From assembly GCF_019266065.1 (NCBI RefSeq), contig NZ_LPNR01000109.1, positions 1 to 64,000 on the forward strand: a stretch of DNA of 64,000 bases, given 5' to 3'. The first letter of the stretch is position 1, and every line of letters starts with the position of its first letter. Below the pieces are notes generated by a model. The model was not told where the DNA came from and did not search any database. It saw only the letters and a program-made list of their open reading frames with translations. Both the position numbers and the translations under genes were made by a program. Below, piece after piece: positions 46,696-54,909 of this stretch. The stretch comes from Nocardia sp. MH4 (GTDB lineage Bacteria > Actinomycetota > Actinomycetes > Mycobacteriales > Mycobacteriaceae).

Positions 46696-47688
46696 TCAGG
46701 CATCGGGGCGTGTCGGGACCGCGGCGACCGCCCGCGCCTCGGGGTCGCCGGCCGGCAGGGGTTCGGGTTCGCCGAGACGGACGATGATCACGCCGAGGAG
46801 AATCAGCGCGCCGCCGAGTAATTGGATCGGACGGGGGGCCTCGCCGAGCAGGGCCCAGGCGAACAGCAGGGCGGCCAGCACCTCGGTGAGGGCGACGAAC
46901 GAGGCCAGTCGGGAACCCAGGCGGCGGGTGGCGGCGATGCCGGTGACGTAGGCGATCGCGGCGGTGACGATGCCGATCAGCAGGATCGGGACCCACCACG
47001 GCGTGCTGAAATCGTCGAACACGACCGTCGCGGTGGTGGCGTGCAGCGGCACGATGCCGACCAGGCCGGCCAGCACCAGCGTGACCCCGCCGATCAGCAG
47101 GCCGCCCGCGGCCAGGACCGTGCCGGGCAGCTCGCCGCCCTGGGCGGAGAGCACGAAATACGCGGCGGCGCCGATCATCGCGGCCAGTGCCCAGGTGATG
47201 CCGATCGGATCGGTCGACACCCCGGCGAGGATGTCGAGCACCAGCAGCAGTCCGGTGATGCCGAGCGCGGCACCGGCCAGGGTGGCCGCGCCGGGGCGCT
47301 GGCGGTGCCGTGCCCACATCCAGCCGACGACGGCGATCGGCGCGGTGTATTCGATCAGCAACGCCGCGCCGACTTCCATGTGGGCGACCGCGTTGAAGTA
47401 GGCCAGCTGGGTGCCGGCTACGGCGAGTAGCCCGTACAGCACGATCAGGGTCGCGTTGGCGCGCACCAGGTTCCAGTTCCCCCGGAGCTGGGGGAGGGCG
47501 ACGGGCAAGAGGGCGACTCCGGCGAGCAGTACGCGCGCGGCGACGACGGCGGCCGCGCTCCAGCCCGCGTTCATCAGCCCGCGCGCGAGTGGGCCGGACA
47601 GGCCGAACGAGGTGGCGGAGGCCAGCGCGAAGAGCAGGCCGGTGCGGATCCGGCTGCTCGCCAGTCCGTCATGAGTCAAAGTCGCCAT
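46696..47688 (-). CDS. EamA/DMT family transporter
   Basis: A 330-residue membrane protein with ten hydrophobic segments in two EamA repeats (FALASATSFGLSGPLARGLM in the first; ALTEVLAALLFAWALLGEAP in the second), typical of metabolite or drug exporters such as RhtA. It is divergent from a CGNR regulator with 38 bp between start codons, so regulation by that protein is likely. The substrate is unknown. Confidence 0.9.
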   Translation of the reverse strand: MATLTHDGLASSRIRTGLLFALASATSFGLSGPLARGLMNAGWSAAAVVAARVLLAGVALLPVALPQLRGNWNLVRANATLIVLYGLLAVAGTQLAYFNAVAHMEVGAALLIEYTAPIAVVGWMWARHRQRPGAATLAGAALGITGLLLVLDILAGVSTDPIGITWALAAMIGAAAYFVLSAQGGELPGTVLAAGGLLIGGVTLVLAGLVGIVPLHATTATVVFDDFSTPWWVPILLIGIVTAAIAYVTGIAATRRLGSRLASFVALTEVLAALLFAWALLGEAPRPIQLLGGALILLGVIIVRLGEPEPLPAGDPEARAVAAVPTRPDA

Positions 47689-47714
47689 GACTAATGACGG
47701 TAAGCAGGCTGCGG

Positions 47715-47720
47715 TAATAT
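47715..47720 (+). promoter_or_regulatory. -10 element giving a leaderless CGNR mRNA
   Basis: TAATAT ends seven bases before the GTG at 47727, so transcription should begin at or next to the start codon. No ribosome binding site is visible, which agrees with a leaderless message. Confidence 0.5.
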
Positions 47721-47726
47721 GTCAAC

Positions 47727-48257
47727 GTGGTTTTCGCTCATGACACCGAGGCGGCGCTGCTGGCGGCGGTCGAACTGGTCAATTCCGCGGAGGACCCCGA
47801 CACCCTCACCGGCACCGACCAGCTCGACGAGTTCTTCGTGCGGCACGTCTACACGGGTGTGCACACCGGCGACGCCGCGGAATTGGCCGCGGTGCGGGCC
47901 CTGCGCGCGCCGCTGCGCCGGATGCTCACCAGCGACCGGGACCGCGCGGTGGTCCTGGTGAACGAGACCCTGGCCGAGCATCGCGCGGTGCCGCAGCTGG
48001 TCCGGCACGGTGAGGTCGACTATCACGTACACGCCGTCCCGGCCGAGGCCCCGCTGCCGGTCCGCATCGCCGTCGAGACCGCGATGGCCATGATCGATCT
48101 GATCCGTGCCGACGACCTGAGCCGCCTGTCGATCTGCGCCGACGACACCTGCGACGGCCTGGTACTTGACCTGTCCCGCAACCGTTCCCGCCGCTACTGC
48201 AGCACTGCCTGCGGCAATCGCAACGCCGTCGCGGCCTACCGGGCCAGGCAGCGCTAG
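47727..48257 (+). CDS. CGNR zinc-finger/ABATE domain regulator
   Basis: A 176-residue protein: N-terminal ABATE-type stress domain (LVNSAEDPDTLTGTDQLDEF) and a C-terminal CGNR zinc finger, with CADDTCDGLVLDLSRNRSRRYCS followed by CGNRNAVAAYRARQ. These proteins are putative DNA-binding regulators. It is divergent from the EamA exporter, the likely target, and overlaps the convergent unknown gene by four bases. Confidence 0.9.
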   Translation: MVFAHDTEAALLAAVELVNSAEDPDTLTGTDQLDEFFVRHVYTGVHTGDAAELAAVRALRAPLRRMLTSDRDRAVVLVNETLAEHRAVPQLVRHGEVDYHVHAVPAEAPLPVRIAVETAMAMIDLIRADDLSRLSICADDTCDGLVLDLSRNRSRRYCSTACGNRNAVAAYRARQR

Positions 48258-48943
48258 AGCGAGCGCACCTTCGGGCATTTCTTGCCCGCCAGGTGACACT
48301 TGTCCTCGAACCCGGCGGGCAGCCACGTCCCGTTGCGCAGCAGCGGATGGTGCGGGAAATGCCGCAGGGCCGCGGTGACGAAGATCAGGGGCGCCCAGGC
48401 GCTGCGGATCTGCAGTTGCTGGAGGGTCCCGGCGCGGTCGGGGAACCGGCAGCCGACCAGGTCGGGCGCGGTCAGGTCGACGCTCTCCAATGCCGACCAG
48501 TACAGCGAGAACGATCGCTCCGGGTTGGCCAGGTGAATCCGGTGCTGGGAGATCATCGCCGATCCCGGACGTTCGGCCACCCAGCGCGGTTGCGTCGCGG
48601 CCTCGGCCCGCAGCCGCCGCGACTCGTTGCGCACCGCGTTGCCCAGGTGGGCGACGGCGCCGAGGGGCGTCCGCCCGTCGGCGCGCACCTGGCCGCGCAC
48701 CCACTTGCCGTTCCCCGGTCCGCGCCAGGTGAACCACTGGACGCCGCCGTCGGCGAAGCAGGTCTCGCCGGGGTCGAGCCGAACCCTGGTCGCGGTGGAC
48801 GGTATCCGCTCGCCCTGGCCCGAAGCGAGCAGTTCGGCCACGCCGCACGTGTACAGCAGGTAGTCGTCGAACCAGGTCCAGCCCGCCTGCTCGGCCAGGG
48901 CCCGATCGATGTCGGCCAGCGGGTCGAACACGTCTCTCACCAC
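48254..48943 (-). CDS. Unknown protein with a conserved C-terminal CH...C motif
   Basis: A protein of about 229 residues from GTG 48943; GTG 48940 and a TTG at 48976 are alternatives, as GGAAGGAGAG lies 18 bases too far upstream to decide. I do not recognise the family. It seems soluble, rich in Trp and Arg. Segments ETCFADGGVQWFTWRG and GFEDKCHLAGKKCPKVRSL are the ones also preserved in the decayed copy at 44426-44829, so they are likely functional; the Cys-His-Cys cluster could bind metal. It overlaps the CGNR gene end by four bases. Confidence 0.78.
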   Translation of the reverse strand: MVRDVFDPLADIDRALAEQAGWTWFDDYLLYTCGVAELLASGQGERIPSTATRVRLDPGETCFADGGVQWFTWRGPGNGKWVRGQVRADGRTPLGAVAHLGNAVRNESRRLRAEAATQPRWVAERPGSAMISQHRIHLANPERSFSLYWSALESVDLTAPDLVGCRFPDRAGTLQQLQIRSAWAPLIFVTAALRHFPHHPLLRNGTWLPAGFEDKCHLAGKKCPKVRSL

Positions 48944-49002
48944 CCACTCACAACGTGCGAACTCTCCTTCCGTCAACGGTAGCGGAGAGTCCGCACGGCC
49001 CC

Positions 49003-50016
49003 TCAGCGCTCGCTGTCGAGGGCTGCCATCTGCGCGGGCGCGTACCGCTCGCCCGCCACCGCCGCGGCCGGGGTGGCGGCCTCGATCGCGGTCAGTTCCC
49101 GCTCGGTCAGCGCTATCCGCAGTGCGTCCACGGTCTCGGTCAGGCGGGTGCGGCTGCGCGCGCCGATCACCGGGACGATGTCGTCGCCACGATGCAGGGC
49201 CCACGCGATCGCGAGCTGGGCGACCGAAACGCCCTTGGCGGCAGCGATTTCCGCGAGCGCCTCGACCAGGCGCAGATTGCGGGTGAGGTTCTCGCCCTGG
49301 AAGCGCGGGCTGTGGGTGCGGAAGTCGGTGGCGTCGGTGGGCGCGCCCGCGCGGAAGGTGTCGCTGAGCAGGCCGCGCGAGAGCACGCCGTAGGCGGTGA
49401 TCCCGACACCGAGTTCCCTTGCCACCGGCAGGATCTCGTCCTCGATGCCGCGCGAGAGCAGCGAGTACTCGATCTGCAGATCGACGATCGGGTGCACGGC
49501 GGCGGCCCGGCGCAGCGTGTCGGCACCGACTTCGGACAGGCCGATGTGGCGGACATAGCCGGCTTCGACCAGGTCGGCGATGGCGCCGACGGTGTCCTCG
49601 ATCGGCACCTCGGGATCGAGTCGGGCCGGGCGGTAGATGTCGATGTGGTCGACACCGAGCCGGGTGAGGCTGTAGGTGAGCGAATTGCGGACGGCGGCGG
49701 GCCTGCCGTCGAAGCCGGCGAAGGAGCCGTCCGGGCCACGCAGCGCGCCGAACTTCACGCTCAGCACTACGTCCTCGCGGGCCCGTTCGGCGATGGCCTT
49801 GCCGATCAGCAGTTCGTTGTGGCCGGCGCCGTAGAAGTCGCCGGTGTCGACGAGGTTGATACCTGCGTCGATCGCGGCGTGCAGGGTGGCGGTGGATTCG
49901 CGGTCGTCGGCGGCGCCGTACATGCCGGACATGCCCATCGCGCCGAGGCCGATGCGGCTGACCCGGGGTCCGGTGTCGCCGAGGGAGGTCGAGGGGGAGT
50001 GTCGGAAATTCGTCAT
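49003..50016 (-). CDS. Aldo/keto reductase with altered catalytic His
   Basis: A 337-residue (beta/alpha)8 reductase, MTNFRHSPSTSLG at ATG 50016. Asp and Tyr are in LVDTGDFYGAGHNE and Lys in VLSVKFG, but where related enzymes have His (YYMHRRDP in the gene at 55777) this one reads IDIYRPARLDP. A subgroup with this motif is common, so it may still be active with another acid. It is divergent from an XRE/MmyB regulator 100 bp away, the probable controller. Confidence 0.9.
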   Translation of the reverse strand: MTNFRHSPSTSLGDTGPRVSRIGLGAMGMSGMYGAADDRESTATLHAAIDAGINLVDTGDFYGAGHNELLIGKAIAERAREDVVLSVKFGALRGPDGSFAGFDGRPAAVRNSLTYSLTRLGVDHIDIYRPARLDPEVPIEDTVGAIADLVEAGYVRHIGLSEVGADTLRRAAAVHPIVDLQIEYSLLSRGIEDEILPVARELGVGITAYGVLSRGLLSDTFRAGAPTDATDFRTHSPRFQGENLTRNLRLVEALAEIAAAKGVSVAQLAIAWALHRGDDIVPVIGARSRTRLTETVDALRIALTERELTAIEAATPAAAVAGERYAPAQMAALDSER

Positions 50017-50116
50017 GACCTCAGCCTGCGTGGGGTGTGCCGGACGCGGCAGAGAGCGTTCATCGGGGGATCGCCGGTCCCTGGCTGGGCCGCGCGCGGT
50101 CGCGCACCATGGAGGG

Positions 50117-50959
50117 ATGGACCGCTCCGAGCTCGCCGACTTCCTGCGCAGGCACCGCGAACAGCTGACGCCCGCCGACGTCGGCCTGCCGCCCGGGGTG
50201 CGCCGGCGAACTCCCGGGCTGCGCCGCGACGAGGTCGCCCTGCTCACCGGCATGTCGACCGACTACTACACCCGGCTGGAGCAGGCGCGCGGACCGCGCC
50301 CGTCGACCCAGGTGCTGGCCGCGCTGGCCCGGGCGCTGCGGCTGAGCGCCGACGAACGCGACCACCTGTTCCATCTGTGCGGTCATCAGTCCCCGGATCG
50401 GGAGCTGCGGGACAAGCACGTCGGGCCGGGTCTGCTGCACATGCTGTCCAAACTCGACGACACCCCGGCCGCCGTGATCACCGAGCTCGGCGAAGTGCTC
50501 GTCCAGAACCGCATGCACACCCTGCTGGCGGGCGATCACGGCGAGCGCAGCGGTCTCGACCGCTACTACGCCTGGCGGTGGTTCACCGATCCCGCCGCCA
50601 GGGCGGTGTTCCCGGAAGCGGATTGGGATCGGCTCAGCCGCAGCCATGTCGCCGACCTGCGCGCCACCGCGGCACGCCGGGCAGGCGACGCCGAAGTCGC
50701 CCACTACATCGCCGAATTACGCAGCACCAGTCCCGAATTCGAGGCGCTGTGGAACGAACACGAGGTGGCCGTGCGGGTCACCGACAGCAAGCGGTTCGCG
50801 CATCCCGAGGTCGGGCTGATCGACACGATCTGCGAGGTCCTGGTCACCAGGAACGCGGCGCAGCGGTTGCTCGTCTACCTGCCCAGGCCCGGGACCGACG
50901 CCGCCGAGAAGATGGCGTTGCTGCGCGTGATCGGTACCCAGCGCCTGAGTCCGGCGTGA
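50117..50959 (+). CDS. XRE family regulator with MmyB-like ligand-binding domain
   Basis: A 280-residue protein: N-terminal helix-turn-helix (FLRRHREQLTPADVGLPPG, RRTPGLRRDEVALLTGMSTDYYTRLEQ) and a C-terminal PAS-like domain (about residues 105-270, with WFTDPAARAVFPEADWD) known as MmyB-like and able to bind fatty acids in a structural homologue. It is divergent from the aldo/keto reductase at 49003. The GGAGGG runs directly into the ATG, unusually close; a weakly led start is likely. Confidence 0.92.
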   Translation: MDRSELADFLRRHREQLTPADVGLPPGVRRRTPGLRRDEVALLTGMSTDYYTRLEQARGPRPSTQVLAALARALRLSADERDHLFHLCGHQSPDRELRDKHVGPGLLHMLSKLDDTPAAVITELGEVLVQNRMHTLLAGDHGERSGLDRYYAWRWFTDPAARAVFPEADWDRLSRSHVADLRATAARRAGDAEVAHYIAELRSTSPEFEALWNEHEVAVRVTDSKRFAHPEVGLIDTICEVLVTRNAAQRLLVYLPRPGTDAAEKMALLRVIGTQRLSPA

Positions 50960-50962
50960 CCG

Positions 50963-51595
50963 TCAGGGCGCCCCGGTGACGTAGGCGAGCGCGGTGTCGA
51001 CGGCCGGTTGCCCGCCGGCCAGCGCGTACCCGGCCAGCGCGCCGATCGCCGCGCCTGCCACCGTCGCCACCGGCACGGTGATGAAGTCCAGGACGAACAG
51101 CCCGAGCGGGAACCCGAGGACGAAGCCGATCGCCGCCCCGATCACGGCGCCCTGGATGATCTGCGGCTGCAGTCGCTGGGTCTCGGCGAAGAAGCGTTCC
51201 TGCGCGCTGATATCGCGCACCGGGGTATCGGACTCGCCGACCGGAGTGAGGGTGAGGCTGGTGCCCGCCGCGTCGATGGCCGGCGTCAGCGGCACCTCGC
51301 GCTCGCCGAGGCGGACGACCATCGGCAGCGCGGCGATCACCGTGCCCGCGGCATCGGTCACGGTGACGACCTTCGCGTCGTGCACCAGCTGGAACCGGCC
51401 CGCGTCGAGCGTGGTCACCACGGCACGCCGATCCTCGGACACGCCGACCTGGTAGTTCACGTCCTTGTCGACGCCGCGCAGCTGGACGCCGGGCTCGGTG
51501 CCGGCCGGTTCGGGCTCGGCGGTCCCGACTCCCGTGCCCGCCAGGGTGACCCCCACCGCCAGCAGCGCCGCGCCGATCACAGTGCCGATCCTCAT
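50963..51595 (-). CDS. Secreted/membrane-tethered actinobacterial protein
   Basis: A 210-residue protein with a signal peptide (MRIGTVIGAALLAVGVTLAGTGVGTAEP), a central beta-rich domain (VNYQVGVSEDRRAVVTTLDAGRF-like) and a C-terminal hydrophobic Gly-rich hairpin (IQGAVIGAAIGFVLGFPLGLF and VAGAAIGALAGYALAGG) like a glycine zipper. I recall similar proteins as a multi-copy family in Nocardia, without known function. A membrane-inserted tail on the outer side of the membrane is likely. Confidence 0.8.
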   Translation of the reverse strand: MRIGTVIGAALLAVGVTLAGTGVGTAEPEPAGTEPGVQLRGVDKDVNYQVGVSEDRRAVVTTLDAGRFQLVHDAKVVTVTDAAGTVIAALPMVVRLGEREVPLTPAIDAAGTSLTLTPVGESDTPVRDISAQERFFAETQRLQPQIIQGAVIGAAIGFVLGFPLGLFVLDFITVPVATVAGAAIGALAGYALAGGQPAVDTALAYVTGAP

Positions 51596-51691
51596 CCCGC
51601 CAAGCCTCCCGCTGATCCACCGGGACCGAATCGTCCCGTTCGTCGCGGCAAACCTAACCGCTGAGCGGCTTTTCGGAAAGTTGTCGGGCGG

Positions 51692-52948
51692 TCAGCGCGA
51701 CGCGGCCGACCGTCCCGCATCGGCATTCGGCCTGCGCGCGAAGTCCGGCGCGTGCTCGGGGCGGAGGCCGATACCGCCGAGGTACGCGGCGAGCCCGGCC
51801 AGCATCGGCACGGCGTCGACGACCCGCAGCGGCAGTGGGGCAGTGGTCAGCTCACCGCGCAGGGCGGGCGCGATCAGCATGTCGTGCTCGCCGCGCTGGG
51901 AGCGCTGGGTGAAGCTCGCGGGCAGCATCCGCCTGCGCTGGACCTTCTCCAGGTCGGCGGTTCGCACCGTCCCGTCCAGCAATGGCTGGGCGAGCAGCCG
52001 CGCGGTCGCGACAGCGTCCTGCACCGCCAGGTTGACCCCGACACCGCCGACCGGCGACATCGTGTGCGCGGCGTCGCCGATGCACAGCAGGCCGGGCACG
52101 TACCAGCGATCCAGCATCCCGACGGTCACCTCGAGCAGTTTCACGTCGTCCCAGGACCCGATCGCCGCGGTCGCCTCGGTGGGCCAGCCGAACAGCTCGG
52201 TGACGCGTTCGCGGAGCCATGCCACGTCGTGGGCGGCCCGCAGGGCCGCGTCGCGACCCTTCTCGATGATGTAACCGGTCTGGTAGTAGTCGCCGCGGTC
52301 GATCGCCACCGCCGAGTTCCCGCTGGTGAAGCGGGCTTGCACCGCGCCACCATCGGTGTCGTCGGCGCCCTTCGGGACGCGGAAGAACCACATGTCCATC
52401 GGCACGTCCTCGCTCCGCTGGCGGAGTCCGGCGGCCTCGCGCGCTACGGAATCGCGTCCGTCGCAGGCGATCACGAGGTCGGCGCGCAGGGTGTGCTCGG
52501 TGCCGTGGGCGTCGCGGTATCGCACCCCGGTGACGGTATCGGCCTGGTGGATGAGCCCGGTGACGGTCGAGCGCATGCGGAGCGTGAAGGTCGGCTCGGT
52601 GGCGGCGGCGCGGACCAGCAGGTCGAGGAAGTCCCACTGCGGGACCATCGCGATGTGGCGGTACCGGCCGGGAATCCGGCTGAGGTCGGCGGCGACGACC
52701 ATCCGATCGCCGGCGTACATGCACATCCTGGTCAGGGTGGACTGCGGGAGCCGGGCGAAGTCCACGCCGAGGCCGAGTTCGTCGAGCAGTCGCACGGTCG
52801 ACGGGTGCACGGTGTCGCCGCGGAAATCGCGCAGGAAGTCGGGGTGCTTCTCCAGCACCGTCACCTCGACGCCCGCCCTGGCCAGCAGCAGGCCCGCCAT
52901 CGTGCCCGCCGGTCCGCCGCCGACGATGCAGCATGTCGTCTTGTCCAT
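51692..52948 (-). CDS. FAD-dependent monooxygenase-like oxidoreductase
   Basis: A 418-residue PF01494-type flavoprotein: Rossmann GGGPAGTMAGLLLARAG at the N-terminus, DG motif CDGRDSVAREAAG and second FAD motif CIGDAAHTMSPVGGVGVNLAVQDA. It resembles single-component aromatic or antibiotic hydroxylases (including the relatives of tetracycline and rifampicin monooxygenases), but the substrate cannot be deduced. It is divergent from the ArsR/SRPBCC operon with 124 bp between starts. Confidence 0.9.
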   Translation of the reverse strand: MDKTTCCIVGGGPAGTMAGLLLARAGVEVTVLEKHPDFLRDFRGDTVHPSTVRLLDELGLGVDFARLPQSTLTRMCMYAGDRMVVAADLSRIPGRYRHIAMVPQWDFLDLLVRAAATEPTFTLRMRSTVTGLIHQADTVTGVRYRDAHGTEHTLRADLVIACDGRDSVAREAAGLRQRSEDVPMDMWFFRVPKGADDTDGGAVQARFTSGNSAVAIDRGDYYQTGYIIEKGRDAALRAAHDVAWLRERVTELFGWPTEATAAIGSWDDVKLLEVTVGMLDRWYVPGLLCIGDAAHTMSPVGGVGVNLAVQDAVATARLLAQPLLDGTVRTADLEKVQRRRMLPASFTQRSQRGEHDMLIAPALRGELTTAPLPLRVVDAVPMLAGLAAYLGGIGLRPEHAPDFARRPNADAGRSAASR

Positions 52949-53060
52949 GTCTCCCCCTCGAACACCGATGTCTACGACGGAGCGTAGTAGTCAATCCGGG
53001 GGCAGGTCCAGGGTTTTCGGAAATCCTCGACCGCCCTTGACGAGGAGGCGTGGCCGCGCA

Positions 53061-53084
53061 ATACTGAACTAGATGGTTCAGTAT
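53061..53084. promoter_or_regulatory. ArsR operator overlapping the start codon
   Basis: ATACTGAAC and GTTCAGTAT form a perfect 9-bp inverted repeat with a 6-bp spacer, and the arsR-type ATG (53073) lies in the spacer. This is the natural autoregulatory operator of the ArsR protein. Confidence 0.7.
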
Positions 53085-53405
53085 GACTTCCTGGATGCCT
53101 CGTTCGGGGCGCTCGCGGACCCCACCCGGCGGGGCATCCTCGAGCAACTCGGGCGTGGGCCCGCCAGCATCAGCGAGTTGGCCGAGCGGTTCGAGATGAC
53201 CCTGACCGGCATCAAGAAGCACATCGGCCTGCTCGAGAACGCGGGCATGGTGGTCACCGAGAAGCGTGGCCGGGTCCGGTACTGCCGGATCGGCGAGCAC
53301 GTCTTCGATCGAGAGGTGGCCTGGATGCAGGGTTATCGGCAGATGCTCGAAGCCCGGATGGACCGTCTCGGTGAATTCCTCGAACGAACGGAGCCAGAGC
53401 AATGA
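53073..53405 (+). CDS. ArsR family transcriptional regulator (SRPBCC-linked)
   Basis: A 110-residue winged-helix repressor: LADPTRRGILEQLGRGPASISELAERFEMTLTGIKKHIGLLENAGMV is the ArsR DNA-binding core. No metal-binding cysteine box is present. It overlaps the next gene by four bases (ATGA), the common ArsR-SRPBCC pair found in actinobacteria. The start codon sits inside its probable operator. Confidence 0.93.
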   Translation: MVQYDFLDASFGALADPTRRGILEQLGRGPASISELAERFEMTLTGIKKHIGLLENAGMVVTEKRGRVRYCRIGEHVFDREVAWMQGYRQMLEARMDRLGEFLERTEPEQ

Positions 53406-53881
53406 GCACAACGACCAACGACGCGGTCATCACCTCGACCTCGGACCGCGAAGTCCACATCGAACGCGATTTCGACGCACCGCTGGACCGGGTGTGGAAC
53501 GCCTACAGCCGGATCGAACAGCTCTCGCGCTGGTGGGGCCGCGGCCATGTCGTCGATGTCGAGCGCTGGGAGTTCCGCAAGGGCGGCCACTGGCGCTTCG
53601 TCGAACACGACGGCGACGAGTCCTACGGCTTCGAGGGCCGCTTCCGCGAGATCACCCCGAAGGAGCGCATCGTGCAGTCCTTCGAGTGGGACGGCATGCC
53701 CGCCCACATCTCGATCGACTCGACCACCTTCGTCGACCTCGGCAACGGCCGCACCAGGGTCGTCACCGACAGCATCTTCCACACCGCCGAGGAATGCGCG
53801 GGCATGCTCGCCTCGGGTATGGAAGGCGGCCTCAACGACAGCTACCGCGCCCTCGACGCCCTGCTGGCCGACGGCCGCTAG
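53402..53881 (+). CDS. SRPBCC (AHSA1-type) protein
   Basis: A 159-residue START/AHSA1-like protein: HIERDFDAPLDRVWNAYSRIEQLSRWWG, FRKGGHWRFVEHDGDESYGFEGRFREI and the C-terminal helix EGGLNDSYRALDALLA. It would bind a hydrophobic ligand in its pocket. Translationally coupled to the ArsR gene. It ends at a hairpin shared with the convergent pirin gene. Confidence 0.92.
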   Translation: MSTTTNDAVITSTSDREVHIERDFDAPLDRVWNAYSRIEQLSRWWGRGHVVDVERWEFRKGGHWRFVEHDGDESYGFEGRFREITPKERIVQSFEWDGMPAHISIDSTTFVDLGNGRTRVVTDSIFHTAEECAGMLASGMEGGLNDSYRALDALLADGR

Positions 53882-53890
53882 CGGCCGTCG

Positions 53891-53921
53891 GATCCGGCGC
53901 CGCGGGAGGCGGCGCCGGATC
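53891..53921. terminator. Bidirectional hairpin overlapping the pirin stop codon
   Basis: A perfect 13-bp stem (GATCCGGCGCCGC / GCGGCGCCGGATC) with a 5-nt loop, 10 bp after the SRPBCC stop and touching the stop of the convergent pirin gene. Confidence 0.75.
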
Positions 53922-54909
53922 AGCGGTGGGCGCAGCCGGTCGCCCGCTTGCGTGGCTTCAAACGCAGCGGCGGCAGCGGTGGGGCGGGAATCCGCTCGTC
54001 CGGCGCGTGGCCGACCACCTCGGCGAAACGGCTGGTGTCGTGGGCTTCCCAGGCATTGCGGGCCGCGACGATCTCGTCGTGACTGCGGCCGACGAAGTTC
54101 CACCACATCACCAGTTCCTCGGCGAATGGTTCACCGCCGATCAGCGCGAAGTGCGCGCCCTCGGTGCTGGTCAGGCGCACCTCGGCCCGATCGGTGCCCA
54201 GATACAGCAGGGGGCCGGGCGAGAGTTCGGTCCCGTCCACCACCACGGTGCCCTCGACGACCAGCACCGCGTGCTCGAAGGCGCGTTCCAGCGGCAGCCG
54301 CACCTCGGCGCCGGGGTCGAGCACGATATCCGCCCCGACGATCGGCGTGTAGGCCCGTGCCGGTGAGGTGACGCCGCCCAGCGTGCCGATCAGCACGGTG
54401 GCCCGCAGGCCCGGTTCCTCGTACACGGGCAGCTCGCGATGCTGCTCGAAATGCGGTTCGATCCCGGTCGCGGTGCCGGGCAGCGCGATCCACAGCTGCA
54501 GCCCGTTGCCCGCGTGGGCGCCGGAGACGCCGAACTCCGAATGGGCGATACCGCGGCCCGAGGTCATCAGGTTCAGCTGGCCCGGCTCGATCTCGACGTC
54601 GGAGCCCACCGAATCCCGGTGCCGGATCCGGCCGTCGAACGGCCACGTCACCGTCTGCAGGCCGATGTGCGGGTGCGGCAGGATATCGGGCGACGCGCCG
54701 GTCCGGGTGACGGTCGGCGAACCGAACCGGTCCAGGAAACACCACGCGCCGACGGTCGGCAGATCCCGTTGCGGCAGGGTGCGTTCGACGTACACACCGC
54801 GCACGCCACCGAGGGGTACCTCCCTGGCGGGGTACAGCTCGGTGATCGGTCCCGGACTCGGCGACGGCTCGCACACCGCCTCGGTGGGATCGAGCTCCAG
54901 ATCGCTCAC
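53920..54909 (-). CDS. Pirin family protein
   Basis: A 329-residue bicupin. The N-terminal cupin has metal ligands in ILPHPHIGLQTVTW and in GRGIAHSEF, and the C-terminal pirin domain follows (ELVMWWNFVGRSHDEI). Bacterial pirins often act as quercetinases or bind regulators. GTG 54909 overlaps the stop of the upstream AhpD-GNAT gene by four bases, so they form an operon. Redox or stress function is a reasonable inference from the AhpD-like partner. Confidence 0.9.
   Translation of the reverse strand: MSDLELDPTEAVCEPSPSPGPITELYPAREVPLGGVRGVYVERTLPQRDLPTVGAWCFLDRFGSPTVTRTGASPDILPHPHIGLQTVTWPFDGRIRHRDSVGSDVEIEPGQLNLMTSGRGIAHSEFGVSGAHAGNGLQLWIALPGTATGIEPHFEQHRELPVYEEPGLRATVLIGTLGGVTSPARAYTPIVGADIVLDPGAEVRLPLERAFEHAVLVVEGTVVVDGTELSPGPLLYLGTDRAEVRLTSTEGAHFALIGGEPFAEELVMWWNFVGRSHDEIVAARNAWEAHDTSRFAEVVGHAPDERIPAPPLPPLRLKPRKRATGCAHR

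Noticed and set aside
44420..48260. Genomic island with mobile element
   Set aside because: No transposase, integrase, att-like direct repeats or tRNA edge; base composition is similar to the surroundings. Only the two gene remnants hint at recombination.
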